A stretch of 52,407 nucleotides of DNA from Candidatus Poseidonia alphae (GCA_002505405.1 DAVD01000042.1:74276-126682), one strand, 5' to 3'. Shown: positions 37,082 to 45,688, numbered from the stretch's first letter. The notes: generated by a model from the letters alone, not told the origin. Translations and numbers: made by a program.

Positions 37082-37083
37082 AT

Positions 37084-37089
37084 CTCACC
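37084..37089 (-). promoter_or_regulatory. Shine-Dalgarno GGTGAG for aIF5A
   Basis: GGTGAG on the minus strand, two bases before the ATG. Short spacing, but the sequence is the same core seen before several other genes in the window. Confidence 0.5.
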
Positions 37090-37147
37090 CTCATTCCTTC
37101 TGTCCAGGTTTGTGCTTATGACTATTGGGGCGACAGGGCTTGAAAGT

Positions 37148-37888
37148 TCACAAATCTCGGACATCAAATCGCTGTCCTGATTGCTGCATAGTGTGCTCGG
37201 TAATGAGTGGATAAAGGAGGGACGCGACATCATCAGGGTCAGTCAGATGCCCATCGGTGTGGTAGGATACAAACGCCTCGTGAGAGGGAAATTCAGCTGG
37301 GTCTGCAGCACGAATGTCCTCCTGCATACCCGTGTCAACAATTCCAGGAGCTACAGAAATTGCACTGATGTTGTGATCCCTTCCTTCTTCAGCCATGCAA
37401 CGAGCCCACATGTCCAAACCTGCTTTTGCCGTACAATATGCTGACCACGAGCCGACCGGCCGCAATGAAGCACCGCTGGAAATGGTCGTGACCCGGCTGT
37501 GCTGTGGACCCTTGAGCAACGGAAACAACCGTTGAGTCAAATCCTGAACTCCAATGAGGTTGACTTGAATGCTACGGGACCATTGTGAAACGTCTGCGTC
37601 CATCATCGGTTGCACCGGGTGGATGGAACCGGCGTTATGAACCAATCCGTCAAGGCCTTCAATGGACTTGACCAAATTCTGAGCAGTTTCTGAAATCTGA
37701 GAGGGTGAGGCAAGGTCACAAGGAAGAGAAAATGAGTTCTCTGAGCTCTTTTTCACCAGAGCAAGCGTAGTTCTGAGTTCTTTCGAATCACGGGCAAGAA
37801 GGATCACTTGATGACCATGCTCAGCGAGCAACAGTGCCACTGATCTCCCAATTCCCTTTGATGCACCGGTCACCAAGTATGCGCCCAT
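37148..37888 (-). CDS. SDR-family oxidoreductase
   Basis: Short-chain dehydrogenase/reductase of about 246 residues. Seen: N-terminal Rossmann motif YLVTGASKGIGRS, NAG motif in GLVHNAGSIHP, and the catalytic Tyr/Lys pair in SWSAYCTAKAG (YxxxK). Substrate undefined; NADP-dependence is likely but not proved from the sequence. The ATG at 37888 is preferred because the Rossmann motif then starts at residue 4; ATGs at 37912 and 37930 are upstream alternatives. Between aIF5A and a membrane-protein gene, no functional link is evident. Confidence 0.9.
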   Translation of the reverse strand: MGAYLVTGASKGIGRSVALLLAEHGHQVILLARDSKELRTTLALVKKSSENSFSLPCDLASPSQISETAQNLVKSIEGLDGLVHNAGSIHPVQPMMDADVSQWSRSIQVNLIGVQDLTQRLFPLLKGPQHSRVTTISSGASLRPVGSWSAYCTAKAGLDMWARCMAEEGRDHNISAISVAPGIVDTGMQEDIRAADPAEFPSHEAFVSYHTDGHLTDPDDVASLLYPLITEHTMQQSGQRFDVRDL

Positions 37889-37992
37889 GGACCCTTGAAA
37901 TCGCCGTATCATTTGAGGATGCCTTCTCATTTGGTTCTCCGATTTAGCCAACGGGTTCAGAATGTGAACCGTTCATCGACTGAATGCTGAGG

Positions 37993-39063
37993 TCAAATCC
38001 AAGGTCGGGTAAACGGCTCTAGATCATAGATTGCAGCCTCAATTTCATCCTGAATCAGACCGACTTCCTCTTTGCCAAGATTGGATTCGAGACGACGCAT
38101 AATTCGCCTGCAACGATAACTCAAACGACCAGAAAGTGCAAACATCGCCAGGAGGAAACGACTTGCTCGGCGTTGCTCGTCGGAATTGATGGGCTGGGCA
38201 TGTGAAGGAGGATCACCAATGATATTGAGAATTCGAATTTGATTGGGGTGAATGAAACGTGCCGAAGTGATTTGTTCCTGAATACCATCGTAAATGGCGC
38301 GATGCAAGGCGGGAGTCAGGTGCTCCACTCCTTCCGGGAAAGTGTGCTCAATCAAGGAGGGCGTCAACTCATGGCCCACCAGTCGAGACCTCATATCACG
38401 CATCATCGAGTTCATTCCAACAACGTTGATGAGAACGAAAAAGGGCAATGACACAAGTTCAACAAACGCCCGCAAGGCCGTCCTACCGATGAGTTGAACC
38501 CACATCCGACGAACGATCGATTTGAACAGCGTGGCGCTTACTGCGACTCGGAACTTCTTCAATATTTTACGAATCAGCATACCCAATTTACCGATACGTG
38601 CAAGCGGGTCAATCCCAAACATCGTTCCTTGAAATCCAGGTGCACCCAAAGCAGCATGGATCAACCAGTGCGGGATTGACTCCTCCAACTCGAACTTCTG
38701 GAGTTCATCCTCCGGAATCCCGAGTACCTTGGCCATTCGAGCAGCCGTTTTCAATGAATCACCGTAGATGAATACCAATTCAAGGGAGGTCGAAAGAAAT
38801 CCTGCAAAAGCGACAGCACCAAAAAACGTGAAACTGTTCCAGCCGTCAGAACCCTCCCATTCATGAAGCCAAAGCGCAATGGCGACAACGAACATACCGG
38901 AGATGAGACCGAACAGACCAGCCCTAAAGACGGAAAGACGATGGAGAAGGTCCAACCGCTGGTCTGCCATTCGTCGGTCCTGTATGTGGACCTCATCGGA
39001 ATCTTGAATCTCTATGAGAAAGCGACCAATCGCCCAGCGTTGCAGTTGGTCTTTTAGAAGCAA
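37993..39063 (-). CDS. membrane protein of unknown function
   Basis: 356 residues, family not recognised. Two strong N-terminal helices (LSVFRAGLFGLISGMFVVAIALWL, FFGAVAFAGFLSTSLELVF) are followed by an amphipathic middle with a further hydrophobic stretch (ELVSLPFFVLINVVG), and a basic helical C-terminus (SGRLSYRCRRIMRRLES). Sequence GFQGTMFGIDPLARIGKLG is notable. The TTG at 39063 is chosen because an AGGTG Shine-Dalgarno lies five bases upstream and overlaps the stop of the preceding 3-hydroxyacyl-CoA dehydrogenase gene. An internal ATG at 38970 would drop 31 residues. Confidence 0.6.
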   Translation of the reverse strand: MLLKDQLQRWAIGRFLIEIQDSDEVHIQDRRMADQRLDLLHRLSVFRAGLFGLISGMFVVAIALWLHEWEGSDGWNSFTFFGAVAFAGFLSTSLELVFIYGDSLKTAARMAKVLGIPEDELQKFELEESIPHWLIHAALGAPGFQGTMFGIDPLARIGKLGMLIRKILKKFRVAVSATLFKSIVRRMWVQLIGRTALRAFVELVSLPFFVLINVVGMNSMMRDMRSRLVGHELTPSLIEHTFPEGVEHLTPALHRAIYDGIQEQITSARFIHPNQIRILNIIGDPPSHAQPINSDEQRRASRFLLAMFALSGRLSYRCRRIMRRLESNLGKEEVGLIQDEIEAAIYDLEPFTRPWI

Positions 39064-39068
39064 TTGAA

Positions 39069-39073
39069 CACCT
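39069..39073 (-). promoter_or_regulatory. Shine-Dalgarno AGGTG deciding a TTG start
   Basis: Minus-strand TTAGGTGTTCAATTG: TAG is the stop of the upstream dehydrogenase gene, AGGTG the ribosome site and TTG the start at 39063. Confidence 0.6.
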
Positions 39074-39917
39074 AATATGTGTAAAATCCTTGTCCGGTTT
39101 TCCGACCAAGTTTGCCATCTTCCACCATGCTCACTAAGAGTGGAGCAGGAGCGTATTTGTCATCACCCAAGCCTTCGTGAAGAACGTTCATGATGTGGAG
39201 GACAGTATCCAAGCCGATGAGGTCTGAAAGTGCAAGTGGACCAATTGGGTGGTTCATTCCAAGTTTCATAATTCCATCAATGGCTTCTGGTTCTGCAACT
39301 CCTTCTTGAAGCGTTAGAATGGCTTCGTTAAGCATAGGGCACAAAATACGGTTTGAGACGAATCCAGGCGCATCGTTGCATGATAGAGCGATCTTGCCCA
39401 TTTTTTCAGCAGCTTCATTCACTGCTGAATTGGTCTCCGTACTGGTATGTTCTCCGTTGATGACTTCAACGAGTTTCATGATGGGGACTGGATTCATGAA
39501 ATGCATTCCAATGACTTTGTCTGGACGGTTTGTTGACTCGGCGATGGTGGTGATGGATATGGACGATGTATTGGATGCGAGAATGGTTTCTGGTTTGCAG
39601 AGGCCATCTAACTCTGAGAAAATACTGGTTTTCAACTCGAGGATTTCAGGGACTGCTTCGACCACGAGGTCGCAGTCTGCGCACGCCGAACGGTCGGTTC
39701 CAGTCACGATCCGTGCAAGGGCTGAATCTGCTTCCTGCTGGGTCATGCGTTCCTTGCTGACGAGTTTACCGAGTGAAAATTGAATCGTTCCGAGGCCCTT
39801 CTCGACGTATTCGTCCTTGATGTCCACCATGACGACATCATAACCTGCACAAGCAGCCACCTGTGCGATACCGTTGCCCATTTGTCCTGCTCCAATGACA
39901 CCTATTTTCTGAATCAT
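39072..39917 (-). CDS. 3-hydroxyacyl-CoA (3-hydroxybutyryl-CoA) dehydrogenase
   Basis: NAD-dependent oxidation of 3-hydroxyacyl-CoA to 3-oxoacyl-CoA in beta-oxidation or related acyl-CoA metabolism. About 281 residues, the length of the short monofunctional HBD form. Seen: GAGQMGNGIAQVAA at residue 9 (Rossmann), ASNTSSISIT, HFMNPVPIMKLVEVI (catalytic His region), DAPGFVSNRI and GPLALSDLIGLD. The ATG at 39917 follows AGGTGAG by three bases. A frame extension to 39950 has no role in the fold. Confidence 0.95.
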   Translation of the reverse strand: MIQKIGVIGAGQMGNGIAQVAACAGYDVVMVDIKDEYVEKGLGTIQFSLGKLVSKERMTQQEADSALARIVTGTDRSACADCDLVVEAVPEILELKTSIFSELDGLCKPETILASNTSSISITTIAESTNRPDKVIGMHFMNPVPIMKLVEVINGEHTSTETNSAVNEAAEKMGKIALSCNDAPGFVSNRILCPMLNEAILTLQEGVAEPEAIDGIMKLGMNHPIGPLALSDLIGLDTVLHIMNVLHEGLGDDKYAPAPLLVSMVEDGKLGRKTGQGFYTY

Positions 39918-39920
39918 GTT

Positions 39921-39927
39921 CTCACCT
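39921..39927 (-). promoter_or_regulatory. Shine-Dalgarno AGGTGAG for 3-hydroxyacyl-CoA dehydrogenase
   Basis: AGGTGAG on the minus strand, three bases before the ATG at 39917. Confidence 0.6.
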
Positions 39928-39974
39928 AACCGAATCCAACAGGAACGCATTGATGAAGATGCGTGTGAAAAATC

Positions 39975-40823
39975 ATGGTGACGGAAGAAGAACTAAAAGT
40001 TCGTGAACGAGTCTACAGCATGGTCGAGATCCTTTGCCCCCACTGTGAGGAAGAAATTGCACTGGATGACGATGCATCGGGAGAATTTTCATGCCCTCAT
40101 TGCGATGGAGATTTCGAATGGAACGTTGACGAGGAGGATTCCAGCGGGGACCTCAACGGTTTTACTTTTGATGCATCAAGCATCAAACCGATTGCCGTTG
40201 TCCAAGGTGCCATCGTGGGCATCTCATTTATCGTCTTGTTGATGTGCTTTACGGCGGATCCGTTGTACACACTTTCAATCGAGGATGACGAGTGGTTATA
40301 TTCTGCAGACACGATAACGGCGGATGACATCTATGGCATGGGTGGAACAGAGAAATACACATCATTTATCGATCATCTAACTGAGCAAAACGAAGAATGC
40401 GTCACCTACACAGGAGAAAAATGCGCAGGGATTGAGGGGGTGATCGAAGCCATGGAGGGATGGGATTCTGCTGGCAACACCTACCAATTTTTGATGTTGA
40501 TTGCATTAATTTCGGTGATTTTAACGCCCATCTTGAGTTTGACGTTTATGCTCTATGAGAGGAATGTGATCGATATGCCAGTGAAAGCGGCTGTTGTGGT
40601 CCATTTTTCAGGCAGAGGCGCCTATTATTTCGGATGCTTCACGTGGTTCTTAGCCATCATACTTCACATGATTCTCGCACCGGAAGCTACGGGTCCAATA
40701 GGCATGGGTCAATTCGACGTAGGTATGTTTGGTTACGCAGGTGCCTTTTGGTTCGGGCTGGTCATGAGCCTCCTTGCGCCAATCGTCCATGCAGGGCTGT
40801 GGTTTGTTCCTCAAGACAATTGA
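39975..40823 (+). CDS. membrane protein with N-terminal zinc ribbon, unknown function
   Basis: 282 residues, family not recognised. Near the N-terminus is a zinc-ribbon (ILCPHCEEEIALDDD then FSCPHCDGDFEW, i.e. two CPHC knuckles) followed by an acidic linker. A hydrophobic helix (IVGISFIVLLMCFTADPLY) precedes an outside segment of about 80 residues that contains two Cys (EECVTYTGEKCAGI, possible disulfide). Three or four more helices follow. Starts at an ATG with no visible Shine-Dalgarno. It is divergent from the 3-hydroxyacyl-CoA dehydrogenase gene. Confidence 0.7.
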   Translation: MVTEEELKVRERVYSMVEILCPHCEEEIALDDDASGEFSCPHCDGDFEWNVDEEDSSGDLNGFTFDASSIKPIAVVQGAIVGISFIVLLMCFTADPLYTLSIEDDEWLYSADTITADDIYGMGGTEKYTSFIDHLTEQNEECVTYTGEKCAGIEGVIEAMEGWDSAGNTYQFLMLIALISVILTPILSLTFMLYERNVIDMPVKAAVVVHFSGRGAYYFGCFTWFLAIILHMILAPEATGPIGMGQFDVGMFGYAGAFWFGLVMSLLAPIVHAGLWFVPQDN

Positions 40824-40827
40824 GAGG

Positions 40828-40900
40828 TAGCCCGACTCGGATTCGAACCGAGGTCGGCGGGACCAAAACCCACCATGATGGACCCCTACACTATCGGGCT
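40828..40900 (-). tRNA. tRNA-Gln (UUG anticodon)
   Basis: 73 bases on the minus strand. The acceptor arms AGCCCGA / TCGGGCT pair perfectly, the anticodon stem GTGGG / CCCGC encloses the loop TTTTGGT with anticodon TTG, and the T arm carries GGTTCGAATCC. The discriminator is A and the CCA end is not encoded. The 5' leader contains an AT-rich stretch (CCAAAAAGCAAAAAC) about 20-33 bases upstream that could be the TATA box. Confidence 0.93.
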
Positions 40901-40902
40901 AT

Positions 40903-40916
40903 AATCCGTCCGGATT
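40903..40916. repeat. inverted repeat AATCCG-TC-CGGATT next to tRNA-Gln
   Basis: Six-base perfect arms with a two-base centre, ending two bases upstream of the tRNA 5' end on the minus strand. Confidence 0.5.
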
Positions 40917-40959
40917 GTTTTTGCTTTTTGGCCTTGTCGGCTGTCAACGACGAAAAGAG

Positions 40960-41448
40960 TCAAAGCAACCGATGGAGCAATGGGTCAATTACCGCTGATT
41001 TTGCGCTTTTGAGAAACTCACGAAGGTCCAACTCAGAACGGTTTTGATAGACATGTGCTTGTAGCCCCATGTCCAAGCGGTCAAGTTGATGCACGAACTT
41101 TGCCTCAGGAGTATCTTGGCGTTCATAGGTCTCAAAGGTTTCGAGCCACTGGGGGGCTAATTTCTTCATGGCAGCGTGTTCATCTTCGGCCTTCGTACTG
41201 CGGTCGTCATCAGGGGTGAGGTCGCCAACAATGATTTCTGGTAAATCGTGAATTAGGCAGTACGTAAGGACCCTCTGCAGGTCCAATTCGGGTGGACAAA
41301 GACGTAAGGCGAGGACCGCCATTCCCCATGAATGTGCAGCCACAGATTCGGGTTGTTCTACTCCAGCACGAACCCATCCGGTTCGCATGACGGATTTCAA
41401 TTCCAAGAGCGCCATCAATTCATCCCGCATGGGGCGGCCTTGAAGCAT
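40960..41448 (-). CDS. HD-domain phosphohydrolase (HDDC2/YfbR-like)
   Basis: 162-residue HD-domain protein. The metal site is visible as ESVAAHSWGMAV (first His), CLIHDLPEIIVGD (HD pair) and DRLDMGLQAHVY (last Asp). This is the pattern of HDDC2/YfbR, reported as 5'-deoxynucleotidases that remove phosphate from dNMPs. Starts at ATG 41448 after a GAGGT sequence; ATG 41430 is an alternative. Divergent from the AlkA-like gene with 33 bases between the start codons. Confidence 0.9.
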   Translation of the reverse strand: MLQGRPMRDELMALLELKSVMRTGWVRAGVEQPESVAAHSWGMAVLALRLCPPELDLQRVLTYCLIHDLPEIIVGDLTPDDDRSTKAEDEHAAMKKLAPQWLETFETYERQDTPEAKFVHQLDRLDMGLQAHVYQNRSELDLREFLKSAKSAVIDPLLHRLL

Positions 41449-41481
41449 GGGTTCAAAACCTCATCTCTTTCATCGTATGTC

Positions 41482-42093
41482 ATGGCGAGCCGAGTACCGA
41501 TTTGGTGGGACGAGGCCCACGCAGCTCTCCTCAACGACGAATTGCTTGGACCGGTGGTCAAAGAACACGGACCAGCGGGCATAAAGAGCAGAGAAGACCT
41601 GTTTCAGACGCTCGTTCGTTCAATTGTTGGCCAGCAAATATCGGTCACGGCAGCAGATGCAATTTGGGGAAGGTTGTGTGCGCACCTGGGCGAGGTCACC
41701 CCTCATCACGTTCTGGCTACGGACCAACCGTCCATTGCCTCGTGCGGTGTGACTCGGCCTAAAGCAAGTTACATTTACGGACTCGCTGAGGATGCTGAGC
41801 GGTTAATGGAACAGCCTTGGGAATCAATGAGCGACTTGGAGATTCAAAAGCATCTGGTGTCCTTCCGAGGCATTGGCCCATGGACCGCTGAAATGATGCT
41901 GATGTTCCATTTTTTACGGCAGGATGTCTTCAGCCTTGGCGATATAGGATTGATTCGAGGTACTCAGCGATTGGTTCCTGATGCTGAAACCAAAGAGCAG
42001 GTCGGAGAAATAGCAGAGCGGTGGCGACCGTACCGGACCGCAGCAGCCTGGTACCTTTGGCGGATATTGGACCCCGTGCCGGTTGAATACTGA
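41482..42093 (+). CDS. DNA-3-methyladenine glycosylase II-like (HhH-GPD, AlkA type)
   Basis: Base-excision repair glycosylase of about 203 residues. The helix-hairpin-helix VSFRGIGPWTAEMMLMF and the catalytic Asp in FSLGDIGLIRGTQRL are the AlkA-type motifs; LVRSIVGQQISVTAADAIW is the typical N-terminal segment of the glycosylase core. No iron-sulfur Cys cluster is seen. Only 33 bases separate the start from the divergent HD gene, so the transcript may be leaderless. The frame extends upstream to 41332 into that gene, which is not needed. Confidence 0.93.
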   Translation: MASRVPIWWDEAHAALLNDELLGPVVKEHGPAGIKSREDLFQTLVRSIVGQQISVTAADAIWGRLCAHLGEVTPHHVLATDQPSIASCGVTRPKASYIYGLAEDAERLMEQPWESMSDLEIQKHLVSFRGIGPWTAEMMLMFHFLRQDVFSLGDIGLIRGTQRLVPDAETKEQVGEIAERWRPYRTAAAWYLWRILDPVPVEY

Positions 42094-42132
42094 TGCGAAG
42101 GTTTGACAAGAACAACCCGCATAGGCGATAAC

Positions 42133-43059
42133 GTGACCGAAGACCTGTTATCTCCTCGCCAACCACCAAAGACCCTCGCTTCTCGTCTGAGTGCTACTGG
42201 GAAAAAAATTGCAGATTTGTCAAATAAAGCAGCCGCTGCAACGAAGGACGCAGCCGAAAAAGTAGCCGGCGCAAGCCGTGATGCAGTGACCAAAACTGGC
42301 GAAGCCATGTCACAAGCAGTGGAAGCAAAAAAAGAACGAAAAGAGCAAAAAAAGGCTCAAAAGTTGGAGGATACTAAATCTGAACTTCGTGAAGATGGAT
42401 TCATTGAAATCGCACCAGAAATGATCACATTACCCGAATTTGAGGGTGAGAGAATGGCAATTATGAGCGAAGAGCATGATGTATTGGTGGAATTGGTTGA
42501 CCATATGCACTCGCTTTCAACGAGAATTGACCAGTTAGAAACGACCTACAAGGCTCTAGCACTGGACCAATACCCGAAACAAAACCAACCTTCAATCACT
42601 GAGACAACAGGAGAAGGACATCAGCCTACATCGAAGATCATGACATCGGTTCTGAGCTTGTTAGGTGCATCGTTGGTATGGGTTGTCCTACTCACTGGAC
42701 TTGACCGATACATCGCCTCCAATTCAATCATGCTGTTTGAGAATTATCCTGCTGAGATCCCTGTCTGGGGAATCGGTGCCGGATCTTGGGTCATATTTGT
42801 TCTCTTCCAACTGGGTAAGTCGGCTCCCTTCTTACGTGTATCAACGCCAATGTTACTTCAAACTGGCATTGCTGTGGGCATCACAACCTCCATGTCATTA
42901 TTGCTTACAGACAATACAATATCGACCATGTCCAATGTATGGACATGGGGGACTGCAATCGCGGTTGCATTGCTTGTATCATCCGGGTTGGTTGCCAGTG
43001 CATGGAGAAATGCCCAAAGATTGCTGAGTCCTAACGAAACCATTGAACTCATCGAGTGA
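42133..43059 (+). CDS. coiled-coil, membrane-anchored protein of unknown function
   Basis: About 308 residues, not recognised. The N-terminal third is an alanine/lysine-rich helical region (KAAAATKDAAEKVAGASRD, then KKERKEQKKAQK), likely a coiled coil. A charged region follows (HDVLVELVDHMHSLSTRI, coiled-coil-like). Four hydrophobic helices make up the C-terminus, including ITTSMSLLLTDNTIST between two of them. The GTG at 42133 is preferred over a TTG at 42103; the choice is not firmly supported by a Shine-Dalgarno. Stands between the AlkA-like gene and the convergent acyl-CoA dehydrogenase, whose stop it overlaps by 11 bases. Confidence 0.65.
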   Translation: MTEDLLSPRQPPKTLASRLSATGKKIADLSNKAAAATKDAAEKVAGASRDAVTKTGEAMSQAVEAKKERKEQKKAQKLEDTKSELREDGFIEIAPEMITLPEFEGERMAIMSEEHDVLVELVDHMHSLSTRIDQLETTYKALALDQYPKQNQPSITETTGEGHQPTSKIMTSVLSLLGASLVWVVLLTGLDRYIASNSIMLFENYPAEIPVWGIGAGSWVIFVLFQLGKSAPFLRVSTPMLLQTGIAVGITTSMSLLLTDNTISTMSNVWTWGTAIAVALLVSSGLVASAWRNAQRLLSPNETIELIE

Positions 43060-44251
43060 TGGCATCGCCGTCTTTGAGAAGGTCCCGTGTGATGTTCTTA
43101 TGGTGGGATTCAAGTGTCCCTCCACCGATCTCCAAGAGTTTAGCATCCCTCCAGAGACGTTCCACATTGTATTCACCAACATAGCCGTATCCGCCCATGA
43201 CTTGAATGGCTGAATCAGCAATTTCCTTTGCCGCAGTTGATGCGAAGAGTTTGACACCGTCTGAATCAAGCCGTTGGCCTGCAGTTCCGATGTCAAGATT
43301 GTTGGCTGTGTCGTAGATGTAAGCACGCATGGCTCGGTATTTGGCCCAGCCTTCGCCGATGTGACGCTGAACTTGTCCAAAATCTCGTATCTTTGACCCG
43401 AAAGCAATACGGTCCGTAGCGTAGCGGTTCATCTCCTCCATGGAGCGGCGAGCGATTCCAAGGGCCATGGCCGCAAGGGTCAACCGCTCGATTTCGAGAT
43501 TCCCCATCATGTGGATGAGGGATTCCCCGACCCCTCCAACCAAATTTGCAGCAGGGATGATGCAGTCATCAAATACCAATTCAGCAGTGTTGGAGGCACG
43601 CATTCCAGTTTTATCGTAGATTTTCTGCCCTACACTGTAACCGGCCATACCTGCTTCAACGAGGAAGGTGGACAGTTGAACCCGTCCTTTTTCGTCTGTA
43701 CCCGTTCGAGCATATACCCAAACAACGTCAGCGGGAGTTCCGTCTTCGTCGATGCAACCGTTGGTGATCCACATTTTGCGTCCATTGAGGAGCCATGAAC
43801 CGTCTTCTCGTTGAACAGCAGAGGTTCCGAGTCCTAGAACATCAGTGCCTGCGTCAGGTTCCGACATCGCCATTGCGCCAATCCATTCACCAGAGCAAAC
43901 TTTCGGCAAGATCCTTGCTTTTTGCTCATCGTTACCGTTGTGGGCAAGATTGTTTGTAAAGAGCATTGAATGAGCTAAGTAAGCAAGTGTAAACCCAGGG
44001 TCCGAAGCCGACAATTCTTCATGGACAATGGTGCAAGCCACCGCATCCAAACCAGACCCACCGTATTCTTCTGGAGCACTGATTCCGAGCAATCCCAAGT
44101 CGCCCATCGAACGCATCAGTGGGAGATTGAATCGCTCGTTCTTGTCGTGCTCCAGAGCTTGGGGCTCAACGTATTCCTTGGTCCAATCGCGGACCATCTC
44201 TCGCAACATGGTATGTTCTTCACTGGGGTTCGCAATATCCACAGGGGTCAT
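43049..44251 (-). CDS. acyl-CoA dehydrogenase (isovaleryl-CoA-dehydrogenase-like)
   Basis: FAD-dependent acyl-CoA dehydrogenase of about 400 residues. Seen: AMAMSEPDAGTDVLG and MWITNG (FAD-contacting motifs), GGYGYVGEYNVERLWRDAK. The usual catalytic Glu of the IYEGT motif is replaced: it reads IGGGT, while a Glu is present in GNLEIERLTLAAMALG (E255 from the ATG used here). This is the arrangement of isovaleryl-CoA dehydrogenase, whose base lies in that helix. It suggests a branched-chain acyl-CoA, i.e. leucine breakdown. ATG at 44251 preferred; a TTG at 44266 also fits. Confidence 0.9.
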   Translation of the reverse strand: MTPVDIANPSEEHTMLREMVRDWTKEYVEPQALEHDKNERFNLPLMRSMGDLGLLGISAPEEYGGSGLDAVACTIVHEELSASDPGFTLAYLAHSMLFTNNLAHNGNDEQKARILPKVCSGEWIGAMAMSEPDAGTDVLGLGTSAVQREDGSWLLNGRKMWITNGCIDEDGTPADVVWVYARTGTDEKGRVQLSTFLVEAGMAGYSVGQKIYDKTGMRASNTAELVFDDCIIPAANLVGGVGESLIHMMGNLEIERLTLAAMALGIARRSMEEMNRYATDRIAFGSKIRDFGQVQRHIGEGWAKYRAMRAYIYDTANNLDIGTAGQRLDSDGVKLFASTAAKEIADSAIQVMGGYGYVGEYNVERLWRDAKLLEIGGGTLESHHKNITRDLLKDGDAITR

Positions 44252-44342
44252 GCCGATGCGTGACAAAGGTACCTTTTGACCGTTTGTGTGTCCTCAACGT
44301 AAATCGAACCATCCCCAGCAAACTGCAATGGCGTGAAGGTTC

Positions 44343-44594
44343 TCAATCCTCGTCACCGTCGTCGTCGTCATCGTCATCGCCGCCGTCATCGCCGTCCGAT
44401 TTGGCCGATACGAGGTTGGGGTGATTGGGCGCCATCCCTTCCAAATATTCTTGATAGTCTTCACGGTTCTCAAATTCCAAAGGAATAACCATCAACTCTT
44501 GGCAGTCTTGACATTGAAACCTTTGGCCAACCATGAAACCCATGTAGGGATAAACTCTGATTCCGTGACAATTAATACAAACTCGGAAGGACAT
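44343..44594 (-). CDS. small CxxC zinc-ribbon-like protein with Asp-rich tail
   Basis: About 83 residues. Two CxxC pairs (RVCINCHG and FQCQDCQE) could bind zinc, and the C-terminus is a run of Asp/Gly (GGDDDDDDDGDED). Not recognised. The frame continues upstream to a TTG at 44627 that overlaps the stop of the sterol-desaturase-like gene (TTGA), and ATGs lie at 44603 and 44594. AGGA stands about nine bases before the last, so I use it, with low certainty. Confidence 0.55.
   Translation of the reverse strand: MSFRVCINCHGIRVYPYMGFMVGQRFQCQDCQELMVIPLEFENREDYQEYLEGMAPNHPNLVSAKSDGDDGGDDDDDDDGDED
44346..44400. repeat. trinucleotide-like (TCG/TCA) low-complexity repeat coding for Asp
   Basis: Plus strand reads as near-perfect TCATCG/TCGTCG-type triplets inside the 3' end of the small CxxC protein gene; on the coding strand these are GAT/GAC Asp codons. 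Confidence 0.6.
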
Positions 44595-44623
44595 ATGGCT
44601 CATTCCTTGCTGGAGGGCACGGC

Positions 44624-45688
44624 TCAAAGAGATGTGGGGTCATCCACGAGGGCTTTGGGGTTATTCAATCGCAACACTGCCCGCTCAAATTCCTCACCTC
44701 GTGGTCGAAATGCTGATCGCTTCATCATCCGCAAGATCAGCCAAATCCCTTTGAACATCATCTTGAGGGAACGAAATGGATGACGTAACCATCGCAATGG
44801 ATTCCCCATTCCCACCAAAGGATAACGCAACTGTTCAGCCATGGTCATCGGCACGTATTCGTCGACTCCGTACACCGAAGGTCGCTTATCTTTGGGCATG
44901 TAATAGGTACCAAATACAAGGTCCCAAAGAGGGAGGAAGGTCGAATAATTGCACCAAATGGCTTCCGGTTCATTGGCGTGATGCCAGTGATGAAACTCAG
45001 GTGTCATGATGATTTTAGAGAGAGGCTTCAACCAAATTCTTACGTTCGCATGCAGGAACAACCCCAACACAATTTGGACGACTGCAACCAACCCCGAGAA
45101 TTCAGGGCTAAAACCGGCGGCGATCAGGAAAAAGAATGCCGGTGCAATCAGGGTGCCGTCAAAAGGGTGGGCTCGAAAGCCACTGGCCCAATCCATATGT
45201 TCCGGTGAATGGTGTATGGCGTGGAACTTCCACAGCTGGGGAACTTCATGGTACCACCGATGCGTCCAATAGGAAGCAACGTCAAACATGGCGACTCCAA
45301 CAAGAAGCAAATAGGGGTCGGGTATGGACTGAACGTAGGGCCGTAGAATCAATCCGGGAATCCATGTAAAACTCAACACACCGACAAAAACTGCTGCAAC
45401 GAGGCCCACTGCTTGTAAGAAAGGTGAAGCAAGGGCATAACCCAGGTCTAGATTTAGATTTGGACGGCGGAAGTTTTGATGGTCGTGACGAGGAAAAAAA
45501 CGTTCAAACGGAACAACCAGTACAAACAAAACGATGATTGCTCCAAGGCCATCTTGGTTGTTGTAAACTGCACCTCCAGCGATTAACAGTGCGAAGATCC
45601 GGAAAAGAATCGCTCTTGGCCAGCCACCCACAGGGGGCAAAGTTGGCGCTTTAGGAACCTCAGGAACCTCGGTAGCCTGTTCGTCCAT
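44624..45688 (-). CDS. sterol-desaturase / fatty-acid hydroxylase superfamily protein
   Basis: Membrane-bound di-iron hydroxylase-like protein of about 354 residues. Histidine boxes are visible as HRWYH, HAIHH and HHWHH, with further His in the C-terminal PEFHH segment. Four to six hydrophobic helices surround them. The family hydroxylates or desaturates sterols, carotenoids or fatty acids; the substrate is not known here. The ATG at 45688 is preferred; a TTG at 45709 is an alternative. Co-directional with the downstream small CxxC protein. Confidence 0.88.
   Translation of the reverse strand: MDEQATEVPEVPKAPTLPPVGGWPRAILFRIFALLIAGGAVYNNQDGLGAIIVLFVLVVPFERFFPRHDHQNFRRPNLNLDLGYALASPFLQAVGLVAAVFVGVLSFTWIPGLILRPYVQSIPDPYLLLVGVAMFDVASYWTHRWYHEVPQLWKFHAIHHSPEHMDWASGFRAHPFDGTLIAPAFFFLIAAGFSPEFSGLVAVVQIVLGLFLHANVRIWLKPLSKIIMTPEFHHWHHANEPEAIWCNYSTFLPLWDLVFGTYYMPKDKRPSVYGVDEYVPMTMAEQLRYPLVGMGNPLRWLRHPFRSLKMMFKGIWLILRMMKRSAFRPRGEEFERAVLRLNNPKALVDDPTSL

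Noticed and set aside
40801..40960. A second RNA gene besides tRNA-Gln
   Set aside because: No other cloverleaf or SRP/RNase P signature is visible near it.
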